Shown piece after piece: positions 8,015-17,263 of a stretch of 64,000 nt of DNA. The position numbers and the translations under genes were made by a program. Positions within the stretch are counted from its first letter, which is position 1. Every line of letters starts with the position of its first letter. The stretch is from Bacillota bacterium (GTDB taxonomy: Bacteria > Bacillota > Clostridia > Christensenellales > Aristaeellaceae), in contig JAEZTL010000005.1 in the NCBI GenBank assembly GCA_023421395.1, positions 7,156 to 71,155 on the forward strand, written 5' to 3'. Below the pieces are notes generated by a model. It saw only the letters and a program-made list of their open reading frames with translations. It had not been told where the DNA came from and made no database searches.

Positions 8015-9325
8015 TTGGTCTTTGACCGCTGCCGCCAGGCCGTGCGCAATACGGACCCGATCCAGCGCAACGGCAAAATCGACAAAATCATCGGCATGGT
8101 GATCGAGAGCACCGGACCGGTGGTGGACATCGGCACCATCTGCCGCGTCTACGGCGCGAAGCAGTCCACCTGGACCTACGCCGAAGCGGTGGGGTTCAAG
8201 GGCAACCGGGTGCTTTTGATGCCCTTTGGCGATCTGAACGGCGTGGTGCGCGGCAGTGTGGTGGAATCCACCGGCGACGTCTTGCGCGTGCCTGTGGGCG
8301 ACGGCCTGGTGGGCCGCGTGATCGACGGATTCGGAAACCCCATCGACGACGGGGGGCCCATCCGCTGCGACCGCAGCTATGTGGTGCAAAACCTGCCCTC
8401 GAACCCCCTCTCCCGGCCCCGGATCGACGAAAAACTCTCCATCGGCGTCCGTGCCATCGATTCGCTGCTCACCTGCGGCAAGGGCCAGCGCATGGGCATC
8501 TTCTCGGGCAGCGGCGTGGGCAAGAGCACACTGCTCGGCATGATGCTCCGGAACGTCGCGGCGGACGTCAACGTGGTGGCGCTGGTGGGCGAGCGCGGCC
8601 GTGAAGTGCGCGACTTCATCGAAAAGGACCTGCAAAAGGAGGGCATGGGCCGGTCGGTTCTGGTGGTGGCCACCAGCGACCAGTCGGCCATGATGCGACT
8701 CAAGTGCGCGATGACCGCCACCACCATCGCCGAGTACTTCCGGGACCAGGGCAAGGACGTGCTCCTCGTGATGGACTCCCTCACCCGTTTCGCAATGGCC
8801 CAGCGCGAGATTGGCCTGGCCATCGGGGAACCGCCGGTGGCGCGGGGCTACACCCCCTCTCTGTACGCGCTGCTTCCGAAGCTGCTGGAGCGTTCCGGGA
8901 AATTTACGAGGGGCTCCATCACCGGTTTTTACACGGTGCTGGTGGAGGGAGACGACGTGAACGAGCCGATCTCCGACACCGTGCGCGGCATTCTGGACGG
9001 CCACATCGTGCTCTCACGGTCGCTGGCCATGCGCAACCAGTACCCCGCCATCGATATCCTGGCCTCCATCAGCCGCCTGATGAACGAAATTGCGCCCCAG
9101 GATCACCTTCAGATGGCCGCGCAGATCCGCGCCGTGCTGTCGGCCTACTACGAAAACATCGACCTGATCTCCATCGGCGCCTACAAATCCGGCACCAACC
9201 CGAAGATCGACCACGCGCTGGCAAACATCGACCGGATCAACCAGTTCCTCCGGCAGGACATCAACGAAAAGCTGACCTTCAACGAGACCATGCAGCTCAT
9301 GCAAAAGGTCGTCGGCGCAAGGTAA
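8015..9325 (+). CDS. fliI: flagellum-specific ATP synthase FliI (export ATPase)
   Basis: A 436-residue F1-beta-like ATPase driving flagellar protein export. It has Walker A (GSGVGKST), Walker B (VLLVMDSLTRFAMAQREIG) and the T3SS ATPase signature around GLAIGEPPVARGYTPS. The frame extends upstream to a TTG inside fliH. The TTG at 8015 is chosen because AGGAGGA sits at 8001-8007, seven bases before it. FliH, FliI and FliJ are adjacent, as is usual for this complex. Confidence 0.95.
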   Translation: MVFDRCRQAVRNTDPIQRNGKIDKIIGMVIESTGPVVDIGTICRVYGAKQSTWTYAEAVGFKGNRVLLMPFGDLNGVVRGSVVESTGDVLRVPVGDGLVGRVIDGFGNPIDDGGPIRCDRSYVVQNLPSNPLSRPRIDEKLSIGVRAIDSLLTCGKGQRMGIFSGSGVGKSTLLGMMLRNVAADVNVVALVGERGREVRDFIEKDLQKEGMGRSVLVVATSDQSAMMRLKCAMTATTIAEYFRDQGKDVLLVMDSLTRFAMAQREIGLAIGEPPVARGYTPSLYALLPKLLERSGKFTRGSITGFYTVLVEGDDVNEPISDTVRGILDGHIVLSRSLAMRNQYPAIDILASISRLMNEIAPQDHLQMAAQIRAVLSAYYENIDLISIGAYKSGTNPKIDHALANIDRINQFLRQDINEKLTFNETMQLMQKVVGAR

Positions 9326-9343
9326 AGACGGTGGAGGCTTCTT

Positions 9344-9790
9344 ATGAAGCGATATGAGTTCGGACTGCAAAAGGTGCTCGAATACGACAAGTTCCTCCAG
9401 AGGAACGAGGCCGACGCGATGAATCTCCTGCAGGCGGAATACCTGGAAATGAAGGAGAAGCACGACGCGCTGGCCGGCGAATACCTGGAGCTCAAGCGCC
9501 GATACCAGGAGGACTGCGAGAGCGGCCAGAACGCCGGCAAGGCCGCCGCCACGGGCCGCTACATCATGGAAGTGTCGCAGCATCTGGTGCAGAGCCGCGC
9601 GCAGCTGGAGGCGCAGATGGAGCGCATCGAAGCCCAGCGCGAAAAGCTGCTGGCCGCCACTCAGAACAAGGAGATGATCGAGAAGCTCCGCGTCCATTCA
9701 CTGGAGAACTACCGCGCCGCCGAGCGCAAGAGCGACGAGCTTTTCATCGAGGACTTCCTGTCCAACAAGGCTGCCCAGACCAACGCCTGA
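9344..9790 (+). CDS. fliJ: flagellar export chaperone FliJ
   Basis: A 148-residue, almost entirely helical coiled-coil protein rich in Glu, Lys, Gln and Arg. Size and position (fliI-fliJ-fliK) match FliJ, the stalk-like component that works with the FliI hexamer and FlhA. Sequence conservation in the family is low, so the call leans partly on context. GGAGG lies before the ATG. Confidence 0.85.
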   Translation: MKRYEFGLQKVLEYDKFLQRNEADAMNLLQAEYLEMKEKHDALAGEYLELKRRYQEDCESGQNAGKAAATGRYIMEVSQHLVQSRAQLEAQMERIEAQREKLLAATQNKEMIEKLRVHSLENYRAAERKSDELFIEDFLSNKAAQTNA

Positions 9791-9818
9791 AAGACGCGCG
9801 AGAAAGAAGGTGAGTCCC

Positions 9819-11768
9819 ATGCTTTTGGCCGCGGCGGTTGCGGTTCCCGTCCAGCTCCCGGCGGAGTGCGGGGCGGACGCTCTTTCTCCCAAAGTCCCGG
9901 GCGGTTTTGGCGACGCCGTCGAGCAGGCCTTCGCCAAGACCCGCGCGTCGGCACCCGAAGGCGCGGCGGCTGAGGCCGCGGGCGCCCTCGGCCTCTGGGC
10001 GGCGGGGCTGAAGCTTCAAAACGGGCTCGTCCCGCCCGTCCCGGCGCAGGAGGACGGCATCCTGGCTCAGGGTGCGCCGGAGGCGACGGCGCGCGCCGCG
10101 CTTCAGGGAATCACGCCGCCGATATCCCCGGAGGTTGCGGTCGCCGCGGATGTTCCGCCCGCTCTCCATCGGGTGGCCGCCGCCGGAAAGCCGGACACCG
10201 CGGAAAAGCCCTCCGCAGGCACGAAGTTCCGGCCGACGTTTAAAAAGGACGCAAAACCGGAGCGCGCGCAAAACGGCGCGGACACGGCTTCACCCTTCGC
10301 CCCTGCTCAGGCGGTTTCTCCGGATGTCCCCCCTGCCCCTCCGGCACAAAGCGTGGAGGAGGCCCCGCAGCGGGCAGCGCGCGGGGCGGAACAATCCGCC
10401 GCCCTGCCGGCGTCGGGGGCCGCGTTCGATCGCCCCGCGGCGCGGATGGCTGCGGCGGGCTTCCCGTCGGGAGCAGTTGTCTCAGCCGGGAAGGCCGGGG
10501 AGAATTCCGAAGCCGCGGATACGCGGGCGGCCGGTCGCCCGTTCACCGGAAAGGCTGAAACTTTCCCGGACGAAGCGCCGAAGCTTTCGCTGCCCGCCGG
10601 GCCGGAAGCGCCACAAGTTCCGCTGCCCGCCTTCGGAACGGAAGAGCACCGCAAGGCGGAAGCGCCCGCCGGACTGAAAATGCCCGCCGGGGCAAAGCTT
10701 GACACGGAAACTCAGACCGGCGCCGGCTTGAGAATGTCCGCCAGGACGCAATCCCCCTTCGCGGCGAAGCCGCCCGTCCAGGCGGAGGCCGCCGTCAAGG
10801 CGATGGATACCGTCCGGGCGGAGGCCGCCGTCAAGGCGATGGATACCGTCCGGGCGGAGATACCGGACGCAGCCGAAGCGTCATCCAGAACGGAGAATCC
10901 CGCCGGGACCTCCTCGACGGACGGAATTGCCTTCCGGGGGGCGGCGGCGCCGGGCAATGCGGCGTTGGCAAGGACTGCGGCGCAGGAAACGGCCTCTCCT
11001 CGCCGGAACGCCGGGGAGCGTTTGCTCCGGCCGGACGCGAACGCCGGCGGCGCGGCAGCCCCCGCGGTGTCGCGGGGCGCGGAAAGCGCCGACCGGGCGC
11101 AGCGCACACCGGCGCAGGTTCCCGCACAGCGCGACGCGGGAAAGGCGAATCCGGCGTTCCCGGCGCGCCTGAAAGGGCAGGAGAGCCCGGCGGGCGCAGA
11201 GCCGCGGGATGAGGGCTCCGCGTCCCAGGCGTCCGAGTTCCCGGACGTGCGCGGCGCGCTCCCGTCAGAGGGCGTCCACGCGGCCCCCGACGCGATGCGC
11301 GCGGAGACTCCGGCCCCCGCAAGCCAGCCGGTATGGAATGCCGAACCAAACGCCGCCATGCAGCTGGCACGGGCATCGAGCCTGGCATTCTCGCGGGGCG
11401 AGAGCCGCTTCCGCCTGAAGCTTCGGCCGGAGGGCCTGGGCGAAGTGGCTGTTTCCATCAGCGCGCGGGACAAAGGGCTGCACCTGTCCATCCGTGCCGC
11501 CTCCGAAGCAACCCGAAGCCTGATCGTAGATCAGATGGGGGCGCTGAAGGACGAGCTGGCCTCGGGCGGATACCACCTGGAAGGCTTCAGTGTGGACGTA
11601 TCCGGCCAGGGCCGGGGCGGCGAACCCTTCTCGGCTTTCCAACAGGAATCCGGGCGTCGGCCGCCCGAACGCCAGCTGGACGCGAAGCCGGGCGCGTCCC
11701 CCGACCCGCAGCCGCAGCGCCATCCGGCGCTGGAAAAACGCGCGGGCGGGATCAGCTACAGAATCTAG
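9819..11768 (+). CDS. fliK: flagellar hook-length control protein FliK
   Basis: A 649-residue exported ruler and substrate-specificity switch. About 520 N-terminal residues are low-complexity, rich in Ala, Pro, Glu and Gly and poorly conserved. The C-terminal domain (about 520-610) has the FliK signature (FRLKLRPEGLGEVAVSIS, then LRPEG-linked helices). A 36-bp unit coding AEAAVKAMDTVR is exactly duplicated at 10782-10853. The protein is longer than many FliK proteins. The ATG is preferred over an upstream GTG because GAAAGAAGG precedes it at normal distance. Confidence 0.9.
   Translation: MLLAAAVAVPVQLPAECGADALSPKVPGGFGDAVEQAFAKTRASAPEGAAAEAAGALGLWAAGLKLQNGLVPPVPAQEDGILAQGAPEATARAALQGITPPISPEVAVAADVPPALHRVAAAGKPDTAEKPSAGTKFRPTFKKDAKPERAQNGADTASPFAPAQAVSPDVPPAPPAQSVEEAPQRAARGAEQSAALPASGAAFDRPAARMAAAGFPSGAVVSAGKAGENSEAADTRAAGRPFTGKAETFPDEAPKLSLPAGPEAPQVPLPAFGTEEHRKAEAPAGLKMPAGAKLDTETQTGAGLRMSARTQSPFAAKPPVQAEAAVKAMDTVRAEAAVKAMDTVRAEIPDAAEASSRTENPAGTSSTDGIAFRGAAAPGNAALARTAAQETASPRRNAGERLLRPDANAGGAAAPAVSRGAESADRAQRTPAQVPAQRDAGKANPAFPARLKGQESPAGAEPRDEGSASQASEFPDVRGALPSEGVHAAPDAMRAETPAPASQPVWNAEPNAAMQLARASSLAFSRGESRFRLKLRPEGLGEVAVSISARDKGLHLSIRAASEATRSLIVDQMGALKDELASGGYHLEGFSVDVSGQGRGGEPFSAFQQESGRRPPERQLDAKPGASPDPQPQRHPALEKRAGGISYRI
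10782..10853 (+). repeat. exact 2 x 36-bp tandem repeat inside fliK
   Basis: Two identical, in-frame 36-bp copies (10782-10817 and 10818-10853), followed by the first bases of a third. They encode AEAAVKAMDTVR twice in the disordered part of FliK, where copy number could change protein length. Confidence 0.9.
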
Positions 11769-11796
11769 CGGCCAGGCCGCGTTGGGAGGGATTTTC

Positions 11797-12228
11797 ATGG
11801 GCGTAGAAGGAATCGGAGCCGCCTTAAGCTCGCAAACGACCGGCGCACAGGCGTCCAATCTGGGTTCTTCCAATCTGACGATCAGCGACTTTTTCCAGCT
11901 CATCGCGGCGCAGCTGCAAAATCAGAGCATGTACGACACAGTGGACAACGCGGAGTTCATGTCACAGATGGTGCAGTTCTCCACGCTCTCGCAGATGGAG
12001 GAGCTCTCCACCGCGTTCCAGTCCAACCTGGCGGTGACGATGATCGGCAAGAGTGTCACCGTGTCCACCCAAAACGATCAGGGCGTTCCAACGTCCATCC
12101 GGGGCGTCGTAACGCAGGTAAGCTACTCGGACGGCTCTCCCCTTGTAATGGTGAACGGCGCCTACTTCAAGCTCGCCGAGGTGTCCGACGTGGGGATCGA
12201 CAAGTCCGCCGGCGCGGCGGAAGGCTAA
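11797..12228 (+). CDS. flgD: flagellar hook assembly (capping) protein FlgD
   Basis: A 143-residue protein with the conserved FlgD N-terminal region (FFQLIAAQLQNQSMYDTVDN, then EFMSQMVQFSTLSQMEEL). It caps the growing hook and helps FlgE polymerise. The short length, without large Ig/Tudor domains, is like other Firmicutes FlgD proteins. The frame is open into fliK. The ATG at 11797 is chosen for GGGAGGG at 11784-11790. Confidence 0.9.
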   Translation: MGVEGIGAALSSQTTGAQASNLGSSNLTISDFFQLIAAQLQNQSMYDTVDNAEFMSQMVQFSTLSQMEELSTAFQSNLAVTMIGKSVTVSTQNDQGVPTSIRGVVTQVSYSDGSPLVMVNGAYFKLAEVSDVGIDKSAGAAEG

Positions 12229-12260
12229 CGTACCTCAGACAGAACGGAGGATGACAATCC

Positions 12261-13136
12261 ATGATTCGATCCTTGTATTCGGCGGTTTCGGGCCTCAGGG
12301 GACATCAGACCATGCTGGACGTCATCGGCAACAACATCTCCAACGTCAACACGGCCAGCTTCAAATCCAGCCGCGTGATCTTTTCTGACCTGTACTACCA
12401 GACCCTCGCCGGCGCCAGCGCCGCGACGGACGCCACCGGCGGCAACAACCCAACCCAGATCGGGTACGGCGCGCTGGTCTCCTCCATCGATGTGGTCAAC
12501 TCCCGCAGCTCCTTCCAGCAGACCTCCCGCTCGCTGGATCTGTACATTTCAGGCGAGGGATACTTCGCGGTTCAAAACCCCACCGGGGGCACCAGCTATA
12601 CCCGGCTCGGCGCGCTCTCCTTCGATCCGGACGGAAACCTTTTGGACTCCAGCGGCAGCTATATGCTGGGCCAGGTACTGGCCACGCCCGTCGGGGTCAA
12701 TGACCCGGTTCCCGCCATGCCCGCCACGCCGGTAAAGATCAACATCGCCAACCTCAACGAGTATACCAGCATCTCCATCGACGCCAAGGGTGTCATCACC
12801 GGCGTCTACTCTCCCGCGGACCTCACCGATCCCGCGGCCGGCGAAACCCGGAAGCTGGCCCAGCTGGCGATCGCGGTGTTCCAGAACCCCGACGGCCTGC
12901 TGGAATCCGGCACCTCCTATTACGATGAGACGGTCAATTCCGGCACGGCTACCTTCGTGGCGGCGGGCAGCCCGACTGCGGGCGCGCTGGTCAGCGGCGG
13001 TCTGGAAATGTCCAACGTCGACCTCTCCAAGGAGTTCACCGACATGATCATCGCCCAGCGCGGTTTCCAGGCCAACGCCCGCGTGATCACCACCTCCGAC
13101 CAGGTACTGGAGGAGCTGGTCAATCTGAAGCGCTAA
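12261..13136 (+). CDS. flgE: flagellar hook protein (FlgE-type)
   Basis: A 291-residue axial protein with the N-terminal rod/hook signature (MLDVIGNNISNVNTASFKSS) and the matching C-terminal helix (VDLSKEFTDMIIAQRGFQANARVI). FlgE and FlgG proteins are alike at this length. The position directly after fliK and flgD argues for hook protein, since two rod genes of the FlgF/FlgG type occur later. Length is close to the short hook proteins of Bacillus. Confidence 0.85.
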   Translation: MIRSLYSAVSGLRGHQTMLDVIGNNISNVNTASFKSSRVIFSDLYYQTLAGASAATDATGGNNPTQIGYGALVSSIDVVNSRSSFQQTSRSLDLYISGEGYFAVQNPTGGTSYTRLGALSFDPDGNLLDSSGSYMLGQVLATPVGVNDPVPAMPATPVKINIANLNEYTSISIDAKGVITGVYSPADLTDPAAGETRKLAQLAIAVFQNPDGLLESGTSYYDETVNSGTATFVAAGSPTAGALVSGGLEMSNVDLSKEFTDMIIAQRGFQANARVITTSDQVLEELVNLKR

Positions 13137-13175
13137 GCCGCCTCATCGCCCCATGGGGGCAAGGAGTGAGAGCCG

Positions 13176-13430
13176 ATGATCCTGGTAACCAACCTCAACG
13201 GAGACCAATTCTACCTGAATCCGGGCCTGATCGAGACCATCGAGGCGGTGCCGGATACGCTGATTACCATGGCCAACGGCCGCAAGTACTGCGTGCTGGA
13301 GAGCGTCCAGGGCGTGGCCGAAGGGATCGCGGCCTACAGGGCCCAGATCCTCAGGCGCTCCTCAGACCCGCTGTATCTGTGCGCGGATCCCGTTTCATAT
13401 CCGGGCGGACCGGATGCGCTGGAGGAATAG
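13176..13430 (+). CDS. FlbD family flagellar protein
   Basis: An 84-residue FlbD-family protein (MILVTNLNGDQFYLNPGLIE, then ITMANGRKYCVLE). It is a small conserved gene found after the hook gene in many Firmicutes fla operons. Its biochemical role is not established, and it is unrelated to the Caulobacter regulator of the same name. In many Clostridia motA, motB and fliL follow it; here fliM follows after three bases. Confidence 0.85.
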   Translation: MILVTNLNGDQFYLNPGLIETIEAVPDTLITMANGRKYCVLESVQGVAEGIAAYRAQILRRSSDPLYLCADPVSYPGGPDALEE

Positions 13431-13433
13431 CCG

Positions 13434-14426
13434 ATGCCTGAAGTCCTGACGCAAAGCCAGATTGACGCGCTGCTCGACGAGTTGGCCGGCCAGCCGGATG
13501 GCCCGGCCGCTGCTGCGGCGGCGGCTGAGGAGAAAAAGGTCCGGCTGTACAACTTCAGAAACCCGAAGAAGCTGAGCCGCGATCAGCAAAAGGTGCTGCG
13601 CTCCATGGGTGAAGTCTTCGCGCGGCATCTCTCCTCCTACCTGGCGGGCCTTACGCGCACCTACTGCGAGGTCGTGGTCGTCACGCTGGAAGAGCACCCG
13701 TACATGGAATACAACAACGCGCTGCCCGACATGCAGGTAACCGGAGTGCTCGAGACGAATATTATCAAGAACCCGATTCTGCTGGATATGTCCAATTCGA
13801 TCTCCTTCGCGCTGATCGAACGGATGTTCGGCGGCATCATCACCGACCGGGAACCGCCCGAGCGCGAGTTTACCGATATTGAGGTCACGCTGATGGAGCG
13901 GATCGTCCGGCGCATCACATCGCTGTTCGAGGAGGCCTGGACCTTCTGGCCCGACACTTCGATCAACGTGCGCCAGATCGAGACCAACACCCGCTTCATC
14001 AAGGCCGTCGCGATGGACGACATGGTGATTACCATCGTGCTGAGCGTGTCGCTGGGGCCGGTCAAGGGCACGGTCACCTGCTGCATGCCCTGCATGGAAC
14101 TTCTGCCGATGCTGGAGAGCGTGGTGAACGAACAGTCGGGCGCGTCCCATTTGGCGGAGGAGGCCGACGCAGCCGCCAGCGAATCCCGTGGCGCGGTGCT
14201 CACAAAGCTTCAGGACGCCACCGCCGATGTGTGCGGCATTCTCGGCTCGACCGCGATGACCATGCGCGAAGTGCTGGATCTTCAGCCCGGCGACGTGATC
14301 CGGCTGGATCAGAGCGTGGGCTCCCCGGTTCTGATCACCGTCAACGGCAAAAAATGGTTTTACGGGGCGCCGGGCACCCGGAAAAACAAAATGGCACTCA
14401 GGATCAACCGGCAGTACGCCGTGTGA
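13434..14426 (+). CDS. fliM: flagellar motor switch protein FliM
   Basis: A 330-residue C-ring protein. The N-terminal CheY-P-binding peptide is present (LTQSQIDALLDEL, residues about 4-16). The CheC-like middle domain follows (about 45-230), then a FliN-like C-terminal domain (about 245-325, LQPGDVIRLDQSVGSPVLI). It starts three bases after the flbD stop. Confidence 0.95.
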   Translation: MPEVLTQSQIDALLDELAGQPDGPAAAAAAAEEKKVRLYNFRNPKKLSRDQQKVLRSMGEVFARHLSSYLAGLTRTYCEVVVVTLEEHPYMEYNNALPDMQVTGVLETNIIKNPILLDMSNSISFALIERMFGGIITDREPPEREFTDIEVTLMERIVRRITSLFEEAWTFWPDTSINVRQIETNTRFIKAVAMDDMVITIVLSVSLGPVKGTVTCCMPCMELLPMLESVVNEQSGASHLAEEADAAASESRGAVLTKLQDATADVCGILGSTAMTMREVLDLQPGDVIRLDQSVGSPVLITVNGKKWFYGAPGTRKNKMALRINRQYAV

Positions 14427-14444
14427 GGAAGGTATGTTTGCGCG

Positions 14445-15623
14445 ATGAGCAAGCCGTCCAATCCCCAAAATAGCCGAAACGCCGTGCTCAACAACATTGA
14501 GATCGACACCATCGGCGAAATTCTGAACATCAGCATGGGCGCAGCCGCCACAGCCATCTCCCTGATGCTGAGCCGGAAGGTCGTCATTACCACGCCCACG
14601 GTAAAGGTGATCCCTTCGGCGGAGCTTGAGTTTTCACGGCTCGAACCGGCGATGGGCATTGAAATCCACTACATCGAGGGCCTGCACGGTTCAAACATCA
14701 TGATCATGAGCGCGAAGGATGCCCGCGCCATTGTGGGCCTTTTGCTGGAAGGCAGCGGCGGCGAAGCGTCCATCGGCGACGCGGAAATGGACGAGCTGCA
14801 GACAAGTGCGCTGGGCGAAATCATGAACCAGATGATGGGTGCCTCCAGCACCGCGCTGGCGACCTTTTTGAACCGCAGCATCAACATTTCGCCCCCCGAG
14901 TCCTTCCAGGTGGACGAGTCTCCGGATCGCTTCGCATGGACGATAGAGCAGGATGTCATCGTGACGGTTGGCTTCCGTTTCATCGTGGAAGACCTGCTGG
15001 ACAGCGAGTTTATCACCGTCATGCCGGTGGAGTTCACCAAGGACCTGGTGCACAACGCCATGTCCCTGGACGAAGATGCCTCGGAGGATGCCGGGGCGCC
15101 GGTCATGCCTCAGCAGGATCTGGGGGCGGTCACCGGCCACCGCCAGGTGCCCACGCCGGTGTACGAGGCCGACTATCCCGAACCGGAACCGGAGCCCCGG
15201 CCCCCGCGCAAAATGCCCGCCGCCCCGGTCCGCGCCAGCGCACCCCCGCCGCCCCCTCCCCCGCCTCACTACGATTACGAGGCCGTGGTCGAGCGCAGGA
15301 ACGCACACCGCAGCGTGGATGTGAAGCCGCTGCAGTTCGGCAGCCTGGACGCCGGCAATGAGGAGGATCAGGATCAGGTCAACCTGGATCTGGTCATGGA
15401 CATCGACCTCAGCGTCGTGGTGGAGATCGGCCGCGTCAAAAAACTGGTCAAGGAGATCGTGGCGCTCCGGCAGGGCTCCATCGTGGAGCTGGACAAGCAG
15501 GCGGGCGAACCGGTGGATATCATGGTCAACGGCAAGCTGATCGCCCGCGGGGACGTGGTGGTCATCGACGACAACTTCGGCGTCAGGATCACCGAAATCG
15601 TGGGCAGCCTGACCAGGCCGTAA
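14445..15623 (+). CDS. fliY: flagellar motor switch phosphatase FliY (CheC-like plus FliN domain)
   Basis: A 392-residue switch protein. The N-terminal CheC-like domain has two phosphatase motifs of the ExxNxxxG type (GEILNISMGA and GEIMNQMMGA), expected to dephosphorylate CheY-P at the motor. A Pro-rich linker (about residues 235-275) includes a run of eight prolines. The C-terminal 80 residues are a SpoA/FliN domain (LRQGSIVELDKQAGEPVDIM). No separate fliN is seen, so this protein supplies FliN. Confidence 0.93.
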   Translation: MSKPSNPQNSRNAVLNNIEIDTIGEILNISMGAAATAISLMLSRKVVITTPTVKVIPSAELEFSRLEPAMGIEIHYIEGLHGSNIMIMSAKDARAIVGLLLEGSGGEASIGDAEMDELQTSALGEIMNQMMGASSTALATFLNRSINISPPESFQVDESPDRFAWTIEQDVIVTVGFRFIVEDLLDSEFITVMPVEFTKDLVHNAMSLDEDASEDAGAPVMPQQDLGAVTGHRQVPTPVYEADYPEPEPEPRPPRKMPAAPVRASAPPPPPPPPHYDYEAVVERRNAHRSVDVKPLQFGSLDAGNEEDQDQVNLDLVMDIDLSVVVEIGRVKKLVKEIVALRQGSIVELDKQAGEPVDIMVNGKLIARGDVVVIDDNFGVRITEIVGSLTRP

Positions 15624-15655
15624 CACGGTATTACACAAGGAGAACAAGCGGGAGA

Positions 15656-16123
15656 GTGGGCAACTTGGCGGATGCAATGGACACGCTGTCCCTGATCGCG
15701 CCCATGCTGGGGGTCGTGGCGGTCATCATCCTGGCGTACCTCACCACCAAATGGCTGGCCGGACGCAGCGTCGTAAAGCCGACGGGCAAGCGCATCCGGG
15801 TCATCGAGCGCGTGCCGCTGACCCGGGATACCTATCTGGCGCTGGTTCGCGTAAAGGGCAGGACGTACCTGCTCAGCGTGGGACCCGGCCGGGTGGAGCA
15901 GATCAGCGAGGTCGAAGGCGGCGCGCCGGCGCGGGAGGAAGACGACTTTGAGTCGCTTCTATCTCAGCGCATGCGCCGCTACCGTGAAGAGCCCCCGGAG
16001 CCCCGCCGCCCTGCGCGGGAGGAGAACTCCGCCCGGGGCGAGCATCCATCCCGGAGCGAGCGCCCGGTACGGGAGGAGCGCCCGGCACGGGACAAACGCC
16101 CGAGAGGCGGCGCGCGGCGATGA
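15656..16123 (+). CDS. fliO: flagellar biosynthetic protein FliO
   Basis: A 155-residue membrane protein. One hydrophobic segment (about residues 12-32, LIAPMLGVVAVIILAYL) is followed by the FliO/FliZ cytosolic region (KRIRVIERVPLTRDTYLALV). The last 40 residues are Arg/Glu-rich and repetitive. FliO helps assemble the FliP/FliQ/FliR core. It starts at a GTG after AAGGAGA; a TTG three codons later is an alternative. The stop overlaps fliP. Confidence 0.85.
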   Translation: MGNLADAMDTLSLIAPMLGVVAVIILAYLTTKWLAGRSVVKPTGKRIRVIERVPLTRDTYLALVRVKGRTYLLSVGPGRVEQISEVEGGAPAREEDDFESLLSQRMRRYREEPPEPRRPAREENSARGEHPSRSERPVREERPARDKRPRGGARR

Positions 16124-16938
16124 AACACGCTTTCTTCCGGCTGGCGGTGCTGTCGGCGCTGATCCTGCTCGGTTTCGCGGCCCTCGCGGCTCCTGCGCTG
16201 GCCGAGAGCGCCGTCGTCCCCAATTCGCCCGTGGTGGCGGCCAGCCCCGCTCCGACCGCCGGCGTTTCGGGCATTCTGAACGGCCTCAGCTTCGGTGGGA
16301 TCGATTTGGGTGAGAGTTCGGATCTATTGGAAATCCTGCTGGGACTGACGGTACTGGCCCTGCTACCGTCGATCCTGATCATGACCACCTCCTTCACCCG
16401 GATCGTGATCGTGCTCAGCTGCCTAAGAAACGCCATCGGCCTGCAGCAGACGCCGCCCAACCAGGTGCTCGTGGGCATCGCGCTGTTTCTGTCGCTGTTC
16501 ATCATGTCGCCGGTCATCGGCCAGATCAACGAAACGGCTTACCAGCCCTATGAACGCGGCGAGATCAGCCAGACGCAGGCGCTGGAAAAGGCCGTGGTGC
16601 CGGTCCGCGAATTTATGCTGAAGAACACCAACGCTCAGGACATGAATCTCTTCCTGGAACTGGGCGGCTACGACACCCCCGAGACCTACGATGAGATCAA
16701 CCTCGCGGTGATCATCCCCGCCTTCATTACCAGCGAACTGAAACGGGCGTTTTTGATCGGCTTCCTCCTCTACCTGCCGTTCCTGGTCATCGACATGGTG
16801 GTGGCGAGCACCCTGATGAGCCTGGGCATGGTCATGCTCCCGCCGGTTCTGATCTCGCTGCCCTTCAAGCTGATGATCTTCGTGCTGGTAGATGGCTGGT
16901 CCATGGTGGTCAAGTCGCTGGTGATGAGCTTCAATTGA
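16120..16938 (+). CDS. fliP: flagellar export gate protein FliP
   Basis: A 272-residue export-gate core protein with a cleavable signal peptide (about residues 1-28, ending in PALA). Four membrane segments follow, with the FliP signatures FTRIVIVLSCLRNAIGLQQTPPNQ and, near the end, VASTLMSLGMVMLPPVLISL shortened into the gate helix region. The ATG overlaps the fliO stop (ATGA). Confidence 0.96.
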   Translation: MKHAFFRLAVLSALILLGFAALAAPALAESAVVPNSPVVAASPAPTAGVSGILNGLSFGGIDLGESSDLLEILLGLTVLALLPSILIMTTSFTRIVIVLSCLRNAIGLQQTPPNQVLVGIALFLSLFIMSPVIGQINETAYQPYERGEISQTQALEKAVVPVREFMLKNTNAQDMNLFLELGGYDTPETYDEINLAVIIPAFITSELKRAFLIGFLLYLPFLVIDMVVASTLMSLGMVMLPPVLISLPFKLMIFVLVDGWSMVVKSLVMSFN

Positions 16939-16973
16939 GCGAGGGTATACCCCTCGCATAGGGAGGAAACCGC

Positions 16974-17240
16974 ATGTCGCAGGCGGGCATCGTATCGGTT
17001 CTCCGGGATGCGTTGTCCACGGCGCTCACCATGGCCGCACCCTTTCTCGCGGCCAGCGTGGGCATCGGGATCGTCGTCTCGGTAATTCAGGCGGCGACCC
17101 AGATCCACGAGCAGAACGTGGGGTTCGTGTTCAAGATTCTGGCGATTGCCCTCCTTTTGGTGGGTCTGGGTTCCTGGCTGATCGCCCATGGCGTAGACCT
17201 GTTCACCCGCACGTTCGCCGCCATCGACGCGCTGAACTGA
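16974..17240 (+). CDS. fliQ: flagellar export gate protein FliQ
   Basis: An 88-residue protein with two membrane helices and the family motif (AAPFLAASVGIGIVVSVIQA, then TQIHEQ). It forms the four-copy part of the export gate with FliP and FliR. AGGGAGGAAAC precedes the ATG. Confidence 0.95.
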   Translation: MSQAGIVSVLRDALSTALTMAAPFLAASVGIGIVVSVIQAATQIHEQNVGFVFKILAIALLLVGLGSWLIAHGVDLFTRTFAAIDALN

Positions 17241-17263
17241 CGGACGCGAAGGAGGGCGAGGGC

